A DNA stretch of 64,000 nucleotides from Malachius bipustulatus (GCA_910589415.1 OU342631.1:57192598-57256597), one strand, 5' to 3'; counted from the stretch's first letter, positions 10,440 to 21,830 are shown. Notes: a model not told the origin generated them from the letters alone. Translations and numbers: made by a program.

Positions 10440-11060
10440 TGGGGTCAGGTCAGATTTACTTTGAATCATTGCTGGTTGTATTCCTCAGGAAACACTACGC
10501 TTGGAATTCTATTCCAAAGGGATGCGGTTCTGTAAACGAAAGAAGTCTGAAATAAGGTGGTCATTCCCATAAAAATATCTGTACAACAGGCTCAGTTCAG
10601 CTACTTTTCTTCGATTTCCAAGACTATCTAGTTTGTTTTCTCAAATCTGGGTCCCCGATCAAGTGGATGGCTCTTTTCTGAATGGAGTCAAAAAATCTCA
10701 GGGTATGTTTAGGAACTGAACTCCAAATATGGGAGCAGTACTCCAAGGATGGTCATATTTGAGTCTTGTATAAGAGGAGAAGCTGTTCAGGCGTATAAAA
10801 TTTCTTTGTATTCCAAGTTTTTGAGAAGCGTTCTTCGCCAAACCCGCAATATGATCATACCAAGCAGTGTTCGCTCCGATGTTCATGCCAAGCAAACGAA
10901 GAGATGACGATGGAAGAAGAGAATGTCCCGCCATTACCATATCTAGCTCCGCAACGTTGACTTTTTTGGACAAGATGACCGACTGTGTCTTTCAGGTCCC
11001 AGCATTAAGCTGCACTTGATTTCTATCACCACAAGCTGAAATCTGTTGTAGAACTTCGTT
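10440..11060 (-). pseudogene. CR1/Jockey-like RT C-terminal fragment
   Basis: The minus strand carries the C-terminal part of a non-LTR reverse transcriptase in shifting frames. First comes LNAGT then KTQSVILSKK, followed by SLRLLGMNIGANTAWYDHI and AKNASQKLGIQRN, the usual LG..I......W..HI...A..AS.KLG pattern downstream of the RT core. After a frameshift near 10790 the sequence continues as a KR-AI-LIGDP motif (DSIQKRAIHLIGDP). Several stops interrupt the last 150 bases. The RT catalytic core is absent, so this is a short fossil of an element 3' end. Clade assignment between CR1, L2 and Jockey is not possible by eye. Confidence 0.7.
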
Positions 11061-11236
11061 AAGTATTTTTTTGCTAGGTATTAATTCTTATTAATCCCAA
11101 TTTCATCCGTCTAATTAAATTTAATTAACCAATTTCAAGAGCCTCTCTATCTAGTGTTGATTTTTAAGACCCAGCCATGTTTCACGCAGATCACTAACTG
11201 GAGTAGTTCAACTACACACCTTCCAATTTTCTTTTA

Positions 11237-12995
11237 TACAGGGTGATCCCGAAATGGCGGACACGGACAGCACCACCCAAACAGCACAATAACATCCAGT
11301 GGATGTCCATTTTTATTACTACTGTGGACTTCCATGACATCCATTGGCCATCCACATATTATGGACATCGTACATTCAGTGGATGTCCAGTGGATGATAC
11401 AAATGACACAGTTTGGGACCTCCATTGTTAGTCCTTCAGTGGACATTGTATGGATAAAAATCTGGACTACTTTTGGATCAAATTTGTATAATTAAAAAAA
11501 TGTCCTTTGGACATCCATTGTCACAAACATGGACGTTCATTAGCGTACATTATGTGGATCAAAAAATGAACAATTTTCATCCGTACGGAAATTGTGTGGT
11601 AACTGACATTACTAAAAAAGCAAATTCGGAGAAGCGTTTAGCAGAAAATAGAAGATTTTTCTCGCTTGCCGCTTCTCTGATATTGCTGTTCTTGAAATGT
11701 CAGCTTAGCGGTACCGCACACATGATACAACTACACAATTTATTTATACACTGTTTATTTGTATTATATGACTGCACACAATTTCCGTACTGACTACTGG
11801 TTGATAAGGGTTTTGCTATAGTGGGACCGCAATAGACAAACTCTCAATACCTAATAATAAACCCCGAAAACTGAAAGATTAATACGACCAATGTCGTCAT
11901 TGAAGGCGAAATGAATTTTCATTTTTATTTTTAGGTTAGGTATAACTTGTATGGATTTCTTCTTTTTCTTCGTTTGAACTATTAATTGGCCTTCAATTCT
12001 TGATAATTAACGTAATGCAAGATTTATAATTATAATTAGAGAAAATAATAAGTGACTAATTGCTTGAAATATTGTTTATTTGCGTGGTGTTACAAAATTA
12101 TTGAATTCTAAAAAAATTAATAACCTGTTGAGAGTAACATTAAACGTGCTGTTAAAAGTGTCGATATGGATGTTCATTTTAAGTCACAATATGTACATTA
12201 ATGGGACGTCCAAACTCGGACATGATTTGGGTTTGTACAAACGAATCATTCAATGGACATCGAACGGACGTCCTCTGATGTACTAAAACATATGGTACAT
12301 AAAACGACATCCAATGGATGTAGCGCAAAAGGTCCATGGACGTCATGTACGTATTATGGACATAATCGTCCCGTCCATTGGATGTTGTGTGCTGTTTGGG
12401 CACGGCATCCATTGTGGATTAAATATTCCAAGTTCGTTCAATTTTTCTCTGTAGCATGGCTCCCTTAAGAAGATATAACCACATTTGTGAAAAAAAGTCA
12501 CCACACTGCACTGGATATCCTTCTTCAGGCAGAAAAATAATGTGTAGATCTACAATACCCAAATAGATGTTATACCATGGAAACATATGGCAATTCCAAC
12601 AAAGCTTAAAACAATACGTTACGCGGACACTTATCCGATAATATTATTCAAACTCTCATTTAGTTGTATTATTAAGCGCAAATTCGAACAACGATGCCAC
12701 ATTGAAATTTTTTGTTGAACTATAAGGGAATAGGTAAACTTTGAATGCCTATAATTCCGTTCTCGATAATAAAAAAATAAAAAGCAAAGCACTATCGTTA
12801 TAGTTATGTGAAATCATGTACTTTGCCAGTGGAGGTTGTTTAAATTTGACCGCCATTTCGATTTAAATTTTAGAAAAAGAACATCCTATATCTCGGTAAC
12901 GAAGCCGAGGAAACCTTTTTGTTTTAAATTTGTAGTCTTTCTGAACATCATCTACAACACCCTGTATATCGTGTCCACCATTCCGGAATCCTGTA
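11237..12995. mobile_element. MITE with TACAGG-type ends, carrying an inserted foldback
   Basis: The left end reads TACAGGGTGATCCCGAAATG and the right end is its diverged inverse (CGTGTCCACCATTCCGGAATCCTGTA). Both ends are bounded by TA. The family copy at 40134-40747 has the same ends and the same body (for example TTCTTCAGGCA.AAAAATAATGTGTAG and CCTATATCTCGGTAACGAAGCCGAGGAAACC). Relative to that copy, this one has about 1.1 kb extra at 11276-12400. Confidence 0.75.
11276..12400. mobile_element. Foldback element rich in ACATCCA/TGGATGT words
   Basis: The left edge reads CCCAAACAGCACAATAACAT and the right edge ends ATGTTGTGTGCTGTTTGGG, an imperfect inverted repeat. Inside, ACATCC, CCAGTGG and TGGATGTCC recur many times at 11290-11560 and 12160-12400, facing each other, with an AT-rich centre. 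The absence of this block from the sister MITE at 40134 supports insertion. No transposase is encoded. Confidence 0.65.
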
Positions 12996-14690
12996 TAGTA
13001 GACATGCTTCATTTTATTGAAGGTAATAGTTAATGAAATATTTTGTGGATCACACGATACATAGAGGTGGAACAGCTAGAAGAAATAAATTCATCATTTC
13101 AATAAGTGTGCGTACTTAAAAAAATCCTTCGTCAATATTAGATTATGAAATGATATCCTGCAGCGTACAAATTTTATTCCTTAAGTCAACCTTCTTCGAG
13201 TGACAATTGCGACTTCTAAATTTTTAAATGGAAAGTATGGGCTTCGAAAATGATTTGAAATTTATTGCAAGGCTGATTTAGTTGGTTACGATGGTACAAA
13301 ATTAATGTCCAAAGATTGCACAGGCTGTCAAATATACAGCCGTTTGACAAGGGAATCCCCCTATAGTGCATATGTGCATTTGCACAGTTAAACTTTGCGT
13401 TAAAATTACACTTTAGAATTAATTAGAGTATTTTATTAACGGGCTTCACATTCATGAACGATTTATTGCTCTATAATCTGATTCAATCAGTTTTTTTAAG
13501 CGCACCGACACGCAAAGCTAAACTGGACCAAAGTTTGTTTCTGCATTTTAAAAAGCCTATAGATTCAAATGTCATTAGAAATCAGCCGATGAAATCAATA
13601 ATTTAAATTCCATGAAGCAAAACTAATTACCGTTGAAGTCAAATTGTCGAACATCCGCTAAATTTTGTGTTTTTTATCTAATATAAGTATAATGATTGAA
13701 TATTTCATACTTTATTTACGTTAGTCAATTAATTACAAAATAGAGAACCTGCCAGAAGGGTTTTACACTAAAAGAACCACCAACTCTTTTATGACTACTT
13801 GGGCTATAATAGCCCAAGCAGTCATAAAATAGGTAGGTACATACAATAAAGTATAATGCCTTATAGTTTGTAAATTATCTATGTAGTTACCTTCAACAAC
13901 CGTAAACTCTAATCACTAAACATCGTTTTTCTGTCAAACTTTGATATAAATAAATCCAATTATCATTGAAGATATTGATTACCTAATTTCTGTTTGCAAT
14001 AGAAGAAACTTTTTCTTCACTACTATTTAATTACACGTTCAATATCTTGCCGATTTCAGGTTAGTAATTACGTAAAGTCCTCATGCAGTAAGATAATAAT
14101 TGACGCGTAATCATCCAGTTAGCCAGTCATCCATAGCCCAGCCGGTGAAATAATGTGGGAAAAATGCCCCTGAGAGCCAATCACAAGCGCAGATACGAGA
14201 AATCACGCATTCATAGCACTTGTAAACATAATATATAAGATGTTAATTGAAAACCTTCAAAAAGCAAGTGAAACAAGTTGACCGCACTTCATTAGATCGT
14301 GTTTGTGTTTTAACTTAGGCCCTTTATTCCCTTGGGCGTTCCAATACTAGCGTACGGCTCATGTTGTAAGTTTATTAAAGAATTATATTATTCTACAATT
14401 ATTATTTGGATATAAAGTCGATATCGAAATTCGAAACTCACATTATAAAACACCGATTAGGCTACGTCGTTGTGGATTGATTGTTGAATATGGCACAATT
14501 TCATAAAGAAATCTCAATCAGAAATGTAATTTTTCACGAAAATTCTTCGCAAAGCCAATATGACGTTCGCAGGCAATCACGCATCGAACGCACTTCTTCA
14601 CGTACTGCAATGGTCACCTTTTTAGCGGAATAATATAGAAACGATAATAATAATAGAATAAAAATATTAATAATATTAATAATAATAATA
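12996..14690. other. No gene seen; small hairpin at 13787-13829
   Basis: AT-rich sequence without a recognised domain. The hairpin TTTTATGACTACTTGGGCTA pairs with 13810-13829 with one mismatch. Confidence 0.5.
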
Positions 14691-14691
14691 A
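14645..14691 (+). repeat. (TAA)n / ATT-rich microsatellite
   Basis: The tract is an imperfect run of AATAATAAT and TATTAATAA units and ends directly at the 5' edge of the R4/Dong-like element. Confidence 0.85.
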
Positions 14692-16615
14692 CTCCGCCAT
14701 CGACGGTGCCAAGCCCGTGTGAAAAAGGAGGAGGGGGAGGAGTAACAACCTCGTTAAAAAACCAAGGTTTATCTGGCCCGGATGAAAGCACCTTGTAAGG
14801 GCTCCTGTCTAGGGTTACAGAATACCTTCAGAAATGGAGAGAAAAAGAAAAGTAAGCCTCGGAAATGAGTCGCTGCCTGGGGAGCGCCAGGGCACGTCTG
14901 GAGCTGGTGCTGGACGTGACAGTATGCGAACCACCAGTGGTAGGTTGCTGAGCAGGCGGGCACCTACCGGGAAACCCGAAAGTAATACAGCCGAAAACCG
15001 CCCGGAAACCCAAATTCTGCAAACAGATTCCACAAACCACCGGAAGTGTTTTGCCGGGACAACCGGCAACCACCAAGGCTGGCCTACCTCGACAACGCAT
15101 GGCATGAACAACCGATATGAATATAACTGTCATGCGTTGTTACTACAAATCAACAGAATTAGAAACAATAGCAACTGGATATAGACACCAACTTCATAGA
15201 TTGTTCACCGACACAACATACCCACATTTAAGGCAAATGTGACAGAACAAAGACTGATTGATCAGAAAAATATGATTATAAAAAAGAACAAGCTTTCACC
15301 AATTCAGCTACAAGACATCAAAGAAAAAATAGCTAAGGAATTAAATCCATCAGAACCAAATACAAGCTCATTATCACAGGACAGAAACGTCCCTAATGGG
15401 ACAGAAGCTCAACAGGATACACCAGCTACACTAAATGAAGACCCAATTCCGCAAGCAACACCAACCACTAATCAAACAGAAAATCAACAAAATACACCAA
15501 CCGCGCTAAATGAAAACTCAATACCAAGATCAATACCAACAACTACACCACTGCAAGACATTATAAACGATATAGAAACAAATATAATTAAGTGGAGAGG
15601 ATCAAACCCTAACACCAGACCAAGCCTTCCCAGACTGAACATAAGTAGTCACTCACAACAAATCATAAAGATAGTAAACGAAGACATCATTAAGAAATAT
15701 ATCAATGTAGATACAAATCTAGAAGAACTACACCTCGTCATATATGCCTGTGCCACCGCAATTCTAATCCTTAACAAACAGAAAATAATAAACAACCACA
15801 ACAATAAACCGAAAACATTCAAAAAGCCAAATTGGAAAATCAGACTGGAGAAAAAAATAGAATTCCTCAGAAAAGAAATCGGTAGAACGACACAATATCT
15901 TACTGGAAACAACAGCAAAAAAGTAATAAAACACTTCACGCAGTCAAACTCCAACAAAACAAATGTTACAATAGAAACACTAGAATCATTAAAACAAAAG
16001 CTCGCACTCTACGCAGCCAGACTAAAACGTTACACCCGATCAAATGACAGGAAAAATCAAAACATTATTTTTAAAAACAGAGAGAAAACATTTTATAATA
16101 ATGTGTGCAACAAGGTAACAGACATCAATATAAAACCATCACCCAAAGAACAAATAACAGAATTTTGGAGAAACATATGGTCAAACCCAACCCATCATAA
16201 TGACACAGCAGAATGGATTAAACAGGAAACACGCAAACAGCAGAAAACACCTCAACAAACAGACTACGAAATCACTCAAGAAGAACTAAGCCACACAATC
16301 AGAAAAACACAAAACTGGAAGTGCCCAGGCCCAGACAAACTACACAACTACTGGTATAAACAGTTCACTTCAGTGCATACAAACCTTGCCAACCAAGTAA
16401 ACAATATAATTCAAAACCCACATCTCACACCACACTTCCTCACAGAGGGCACAACATACATAAAACCTAAAAACCATCAAACAGAAAACCCAGCCAATTA
16501 CAGACCCATCACGTGTCTATCCACTTTATATAAAATAATTACAGCCAGCGTGTGTAACAAAATAGAGAATCACCTTACTGCAAACAACATTCTCACCGAA
16601 GAACAGAAAGATGAT
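14692..16615 (+). mobile_element. R4/Dong-like non-LTR retrotransposon, 3'-truncated
   Basis: The element starts CTCCGCCATCGACGG right after the (TAA)n tract. It has a GC-rich leader, an N-terminal region in two frames (14834-15181 and about 15110-15238) and a long frame (15239-16615). The RT N-terminal part fits the R2/R4 group. Bombyx Dong, an R4-clade element, is known to insert in TAA repeats, which matches this position. Homology stops after the EEQK box, so RT motifs 3-7 and the C-terminal endonuclease are missing. Confidence 0.7.
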
Positions 16616-16642
16616 GTCTTAAGCCAAGATTTCTTGGCTTAA
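15239..16642 (+). CDS. R4/Dong-like Pol, N-terminal region and start of RT (467 aa)
   Basis: The full protein would nick DNA and prime reverse transcription. The first 90 residues include EQRLIDQKNMII, a typical R2/R4 upstream block. Residues 40-110 are Q/T/P-rich linker with a repeated NQ(T/D)TPT-like word. From about residue 345 the RT begins: KTQNWKCPGPDKLHNYWYK, then HFLTEGTTYIKPK, ANYRPITCLSTLYKIITA and NILTEEQK. After EEQK the expected GC.....G motif is replaced by unrelated residues that run into a 13-bp hairpin, marking the truncation. The listed ATG is not the real start: upstream homology (GYRHQLHRLFTD) sits in another frame at 15150-15235, so one frameshift lies at about 15237. Confidence 0.8.
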   Translation: MTEQRLIDQKNMIIKKNKLSPIQLQDIKEKIAKELNPSEPNTSSLSQDRNVPNGTEAQQDTPATLNEDPIPQATPTTNQTENQQNTPTALNENSIPRSIPTTTPLQDIINDIETNIIKWRGSNPNTRPSLPRLNISSHSQQIIKIVNEDIIKKYINVDTNLEELHLVIYACATAILILNKQKIINNHNNKPKTFKKPNWKIRLEKKIEFLRKEIGRTTQYLTGNNSKKVIKHFTQSNSNKTNVTIETLESLKQKLALYAARLKRYTRSNDRKNQNIIFKNREKTFYNNVCNKVTDINIKPSPKEQITEFWRNIWSNPTHHNDTAEWIKQETRKQQKTPQQTDYEITQEELSHTIRKTQNWKCPGPDKLHNYWYKQFTSVHTNLANQVNNIIQNPHLTPHFLTEGTTYIKPKNHQTENPANYRPITCLSTLYKIITASVCNKIENHLTANNILTEEQKDDVLSQDFLA

Positions 16643-16645
16643 GAC
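16616..16645. repeat. 13-bp perfect hairpin at the R4 truncation point
   Basis: Arms GTCTTAAGCCAAG and CTTGGCTTAAGAC flank a 4-base loop (ATTT). It lies exactly where RT homology ends and before the hammerhead module. Confidence 0.85.
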
Positions 16646-16660
16646 AAGCCAACTTCCATT

Positions 16661-16772
16661 CATCCGACAGCATCCTCCGGATACTCCAGATGCAGCACAC
16701 TGATGAGTTCCAGTAGAACGAAACACGTGTCTGTGCTTGTTCTGGTACTCTGGAAGGCTCTGCTGTTGGATG
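16661..16772 (+). ncRNA. Type I hammerhead ribozyme in a rod-like fold
   Basis: All core elements are present in order. Helix I inner strands AGCACA (16694-16699) and UGUGCU (16732-16737) pair perfectly. CUGAUGA is at 16700-16706. Helix II is GUUC/GAAC (16707-16710 with 16716-16719) with loop CAGUA. GAAA is at 16720-16723. Helix III is a 2-bp A-U/C-G stem with loop ACGU (16725-16728). The cleavage triplet GUC ends at 16731. Helix I extends through an internal loop UGC/UGU to CCAGA/UCUGG and then to a 12-bp outer helix, 16661-16672 with 16761-16772, with one G-U pair. Short helix III is typical of hammerheads in Penelope elements and retrozymes. Cleavage is predicted, not shown. Confidence 0.85.
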
Positions 16773-16833
16773 CGGAGGCAAGCTCTCTTTTATATTATAT
16801 TCCCCAATTATAGAAGAAATTAAAAAATCGTAT

Positions 16834-17150
16834 TTTAAGCATAAAAGAAACATTAATTTTTTCAAGATCAGACCTCGTTTAGGAAATATCTCCAAAAATG
16901 TAAAACTAAGAACGCCAATTTTTTAATGTTTCATTCAGTAAATGAACAGCAATTTTGGAAATATTTCCTAATCTTTAAAAAAAAGTCATTTTCTCTTTTT
17001 ATGATTAGAATAGATTTTATACATGAAGTTCGATTTTGGCTGTCTAGTTACTATTTTCACAGCAGTCTTTGTTTTACATTTTTAAAAATATTTCTTAAAC
17101 GAGGCCTGATCTTGAAAAAAATTATTATTAGTTTTATGTTTAAAATCTAT
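16834..17150. repeat. Diverged inverted repeat, about 75-bp arms
   Basis: 16834-16910 (with TTTTTTCAAGATCAGACCTCG) is matched inversely at 17076-17150 (CGAGGCCTGATCTTGAAAAA). By eye the arms are about 80-85% alike. Probably an old foldback MITE. Confidence 0.7.
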
Positions 17151-17220
17151 TTTATACGTGACGTTTCATTTTGTCTGGTCAATTACCAAACATTCTGTAT
17201 TTGAGTATTAAAGAATCTAT

Positions 17221-18990
17221 CTTCAGTTTTTATCTGAAATATGGAATGGATTTCAGCATATTTTTCATTATCGTTTGTTAGTTGTATCAGCATTATGTCT
17301 TCCCCTTCATTGATTTCATCCAATAATAAGATAGGTGTACTGAGAGATTGTGTTGATCACCCATGACTAATTTTTTCCTACTTCTTATTAAAGTTCGCAT
17401 ACGACTGATGGACTGATGCACAAGATAAACTTCATTCCACTTGGTCGATTATAATTTTTATGTTTCAGACGAAGTGCGTCAGCCGCATACGTCCGCCTTT
17501 TCATAGTAAACGCGCCTAATTTGCCTTGAAAATATGAACAAATTATTAACCATTTATGCTTTTTTTTTTGCTTATTTATTTATTTTTTTTTTGAGATACG
17601 ATAGGTACAGTATCCTAGTGGTATTCTTTTAGATATAAATATCTCAATGTTTACTTGGGACACTTGTATGAATAAATTATTGTCTGTTCATGGTATGATT
17701 ACAGTTTTAAAATTGGACATTTACCTATTTAGTTTTCTTAGATAATTATTATTATTACTTTGTTTACAATAATATTTATAGCAATTCTTCTAGGTTATTT
17801 TAAATACCTAATAATACAGTGAGATTGTAGGTATTATTATCGTTGAAACTGGATACTATTAGTAGTAGAAAAATTATAAACGTGCTACATTTATGAGTGA
17901 TCGTACAAGTTGTCAAGGCTTACTATCACTTGAAACAATGAATGATAAAATTATATTTATTAACCCATTTTTTTTTTACTTTACAATATAAGTAAATCCT
18001 TCAATTTTATTGATGATTTTTATTGCTTACTATTATAATCGAGTATAATTTTATAAGTGATGATTACCAATGGATCACGGTTAAAATTAATGACTGCGTA
18101 TTTCTTTAAATCTAGAATAAGGTGATAATAGAACATAATGGTATCGAGTGGGAAATCCATAAGATACTAAGGGTTTTTTGCATGTTATAAGATAAAAACA
18201 CGACAACGTTAGAAAGATATATTTTTTATAATTTTCTTTATTACCTTTTTGTTGAAAGTTCTCTTTGCTAAACAACCCAGACAACATTGACGTATACGTC
18301 TCTTGGAAAAGCGTCCTACTATTATAACTCCCGAGATTTTTTTCAAAATTTAGTTTTCGACATGCTCTTCAGAACCTAACAGTAAATTTTTTGAGAACAT
18401 TAACATTTTTTGGTTAAAAATTTAGTACGCACAAGATCCAGGGTGTTTTTGTTTATTTATTAAACATCTCATGTTGGCAAATCATAAATTTTTTTACTAC
18501 TATTACTATTGAACTGGTTTATCGCATTTTTTATTAATACTTAGGCGTACTTCATGTCTTTTTAAATTATGCTGGGTCTTTTTTTTTCGAACATAATTTC
18601 GATTCGGGTTTGCTAGTCGCTCGTAGGAAGGCGTAGGTGACAGATACGGGAATGTCGTTCTATATGAATGGCACCTGGCAAATTAAATATCCCGGGGATG
18701 AGGAAAACTAACAAACCAGATGGTAGATGACATAGAACCCACACAGCTTCACCCGGTGCGATATAATCTTTCAGGCTTAGGCGGCGTCAAATTGCTTTAA
18801 AGAGCCGACGTCTCGTTGCTGTACCAGCGAATCCAGTCCAAGGGGTGAGAAACAAAAACATTCATGGATGGCGTTCCCATGGTCAAAATTTTCCTTAGGT
18901 AAAACGACCCCTCCTTCGAATCTCCGGGCGGGGACTAATCCAGGGATACATTCGTGCAAGAGCAAGACTATAGTAACATCTCCCTAATGG
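17221..18990. other. No gene recognised; AT-rich, then a GC-richer block
   Basis: 17221-18590 is AT-rich with homopolymer runs and no domain. 18590-18990 is GC-richer and precedes the CR1/Jockey-like endonuclease; it may be the 5' part of that element, but I see no motif in it. Confidence 0.45.
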
Positions 18991-19009
18991 AAAAATTTAT
19001 AGTTGACTT

Positions 19010-21060
19010 TTGTAATATTTCTGTTCCACGTGCCAAAGTGAGGAACAACTTGAGCCTCATGACTTTCAAGTCATATGGTTTAGGATAATAGACCCCAAAA
19101 CGACTAGATTTATTTGTTTCTTATACGGACCATCAAGCTATAAAAGTATTGATTTCATATAGATTGTTTACCTTATAGCCAAACTTGGGAGATTTTAATG
19201 TATCAACTAATTTTAATGACGAAAAACGCCGAGAAGCGGAATCGTGTGCGATTAGCTGTGGTTTTACCCAGCTCGTTGACAAAACAACCTGCATTCCTGA
19301 TCGCGAGAGAGAATTCGTTAGCCTTCTGGACCCGTGCGGTTGAGTACCCATCGGGAGCGTCCTCAGGTGGCGGATAGGGGGAAGGCCTTACAATGAGCGT
19401 AAGTGAGTAAGGTTAGCAGTGGTGATAAAGCTTGTCGGAGGTAAAATTCCAGACTGGTAGCTCAAAGCCCTGCCGCGGACCACCTCCCCCAACCTAGTTG
19501 TCGTGTAGTGACTAAAGGTCTGCACAGGGGTTATAACGATGCCGGAGAACGTCCGAACGTGGACTCTCCGAAAGACCGTAAAACTCTGTTGTCGAGGTTA
19601 TATCTCGCGAACAGAGGAATACGGGGGTCTAGGCTTTACCGCCTGGACCAAAAGGAGACAACCTTTAAAAACCTAAATCCTACGGCGGGAACCCAGGCTA
19701 AAAGGATGCGTGGCTGAATAGTAGATCAGTCCCTTCTGGATTCAACCTCGAAGAAGTGGGGCACCTTCGAAAATAAATGCCTACCATACGTATGGAGCTC
19801 TGCATATGGTATTTCTTTAATAGCTCCATTACTCGTGGGCCATATGGACCAAGACACACCTAATTCAATGCAGACCTTACCTAAACCTTACTGGGGTGCT
19901 GTTCAAGCGACTAGGTGGGTAAAGGGCAGAGGAAGCAGAGAAGATGTAACTGAAAAAGCTGAGTAAACACCGGCTGAGATGGGCAGTTGGACTTCTAACA
20001 GGACACTGCCCACTAATTACACCTCTCAATAATAGGAGTGAAAAAATATCCCGGATTACAGAAGATGCGGGGAGGGGGAGGAAACCCCATACCACCTAAT
20101 ATGTGAATGCCCAGCACTAGAGGGAACTAGACTTCTAGTATTTGGGACCGAAATGGCAGAACCAAAAGAAATAGAACAAGCACCCATTGGACTCATACTG
20201 AAATACTTTCGGGAGATGGGACCGATGAGATAATTATCCAAAGGGGTACAATAAGCGCAAGTTTCAGTACAAGGGCTTTGAACCTACCCTAGAAGTAATA
20301 ATAATAATAGCCTTCTGGATCTCTTTTTGACCACGAACCCTCAAATATACTATACTCAATACTATGATCAAATATACTATCATGGTGAAAGCTCCACTGG
20401 GTTCCTCAGACCACAAACTCGTCTCAACATCATTATGTCCTACCAATTAGTGTCACAGAAGCAAGTAAACCCCATATGGTCTGGTTCAGCAAATCTTGGT
20501 TCAACAAAAGATCTGTCGCCTCCAAAACAATGGATTCTCGCCAAAAGCGAGAGAGCCCCGACGGCACAATCACCACAATTTAATTCTTTCTCGAAACAAA
20601 TGCCAAGAAATACTACTCTCCTGTCCTAACGTTTGAAAATGTTTTGGCCGGTCCCTAAGGCCAGTCAGCCACAACTTTACAACATCCACCACTTACACGG
20701 ATAGACGGGACAGCTGCATCTATTGCTACTGAGAAGGCGAACTTGTTGGCGGGAGTATTTTCTTCATACTATTCCGTCGACTTTCAGGGAAGAACGCCAC
20801 CAATGATCCGTTCCGTAGAATGCAAAATGTCAGATGTTGTTTTGAGACATCGTGTCATAAATCTCATTATGTTAGTCTAAGACTCAAGCAAAGCTTCTAT
20901 TCCCGAGTACGTACCTATTATCGTACTTAAAAAATGCGCCATTGATCGGTCATCTATTTTCTGTCGACTTTTCAATCTGTCTTATTAGAAGGGAATTCGT
21001 CCTTCCTGCTGAAAATGCGCATGGGTCATTTCAACCCTGCCTTCAAAGCATTTTAACAAC
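19010..21060 (+). pseudogene. CR1/Jockey-like endonuclease and N-terminal RT, interrupted
   Basis: This fossil encodes the AP-type endonuclease and the beginning of RT of a non-LTR element. Endonuclease motifs are GDFNVSTNF at 19190, then ESCAISCGFTQLVDKTT and PDREREFVSLLD. They are split by the element at 19331-20307 and resume directly with LFLTTNP, and after a frameshift APLGSSDHKLVST (the SDH motif) near 20395. An RT start follows at 20700-21060 in one frame with several stops: EKANLLAGVFSSYYS, KASIPEYVP..VLKKCAI and PSC.KCAWV. The gene is inactivated by the insertion, frameshifts and stops. RT motifs after the K.A.V box are missing. Confidence 0.75.
19331..20307 (+). mobile_element. Non-autonomous I-like element copy 2
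   Basis: The copy runs from CCCGTGCGGTTGAG to a (TAA)n tail and is flanked by the 12-bp duplication TAGCCTTCTGGA at 19319-19330 and 20308-20319. The 5' half is nearly identical to 7065-7600. The 3' half matches 53965-54310, the 3' end of the I-like element after RNase H. The 69-aa frame at 19508 is not conserved in copy 1, so it is not a gene. Confidence 0.85.
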
Positions 21061-21340
21061 AGATAGAAACCCTGCCTTCCTGTCATTTTGTATAAAACCC
21101 TGTCATATTAAGAATTGTAAAATAAGTTGTTATACACTTATACACTTATAAGTTAACATACACTTACAATTATATAATGTTAATGGAAAAAAGCTAACTA
21201 AAAGTTATTTCAACACCACCTGTGGTCCAAGCACTGTACCTGGAATCTTTCACGGAGCAGAACCTGTGGAAAACCTCTGGATGAGTACCTTAAGTCCAGA
21301 CGATGGGCAAGATACTTGAGAAATCTCCACTGGATACTGA

Positions 21341-21830
21341 CTAAGTATCATTATCAGCATGGATTGTATATGTAGGGAACCAGCCTAAGGGCTCCAGTCT
21401 AGATCTAACAAGAGAATGGTAAAGGGAAAGTAAAACTTCAGCGTTCAAAAAATCCAGAGGATCTACATGTCGCCTAAATAATATAATCCATATGTTGATT
21501 GAATCGCAAACGTGAATCAAAGATAAAGCCAAGATCTTTGATACTAGAAGAAGAGCGCGGCAAAGGTGACTCCAATAGGATGTAATCACAGATAAAAGAC
21601 GAATTACTCCTAGAATAAGTAACCACAGGGCATTTACCAACAATAATATCCAGACTGTTACGATCACACCACGTACCAAAAGCACCAAGAATCACCCTGA
21701 AGAGCATCTTAGGACTTAGACTCGGACTCAGACGTAGCCTGGGTAAATATTATTAGGTCACCTGCGTAGAGAAGGCACGGAACAGCGAGTTCAGATATAA
21801 AATGTCGTCAATAAACACATTGAACAAATT
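21341..21830 (-). pseudogene. Non-LTR RT fragment, YADD region to C-terminus
   Basis: On the minus strand a diverged RT box appears as LLYAGDLIIF near 21770, with G in place of the first catalytic aspartate. Downstream (21707-21474) come SLDIIVGKCPVVTYSRSNSS and SIKDLGFIFDSRLRFNQHMDYI, the typical N..KC.V..FSR and DLGV.FD..L.F..H patterns. After a frameshift near 21480 the text continues as FLNAEVLLSLYHSLVRSRLEP. It could be the 3' portion of a relative of the fossil at 19010-21060, in opposite orientation. Confidence 0.7.

Noticed and set aside
15649..15957. Minus-strand 102-aa frame
   Set aside because: It lies opposite the well-supported R4-like coding sequence and has the hydrophobic look of an antisense shadow.
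19508..19717. 69-aa gene in the I-like derivative
   Set aside because: The sister copy at 7065 does not keep the frame.
20327..20629. 100-aa gene
   Set aside because: It starts in the endonuclease frame and then becomes an out-of-frame shadow; the true motif APLGSSDHK lies in another frame.
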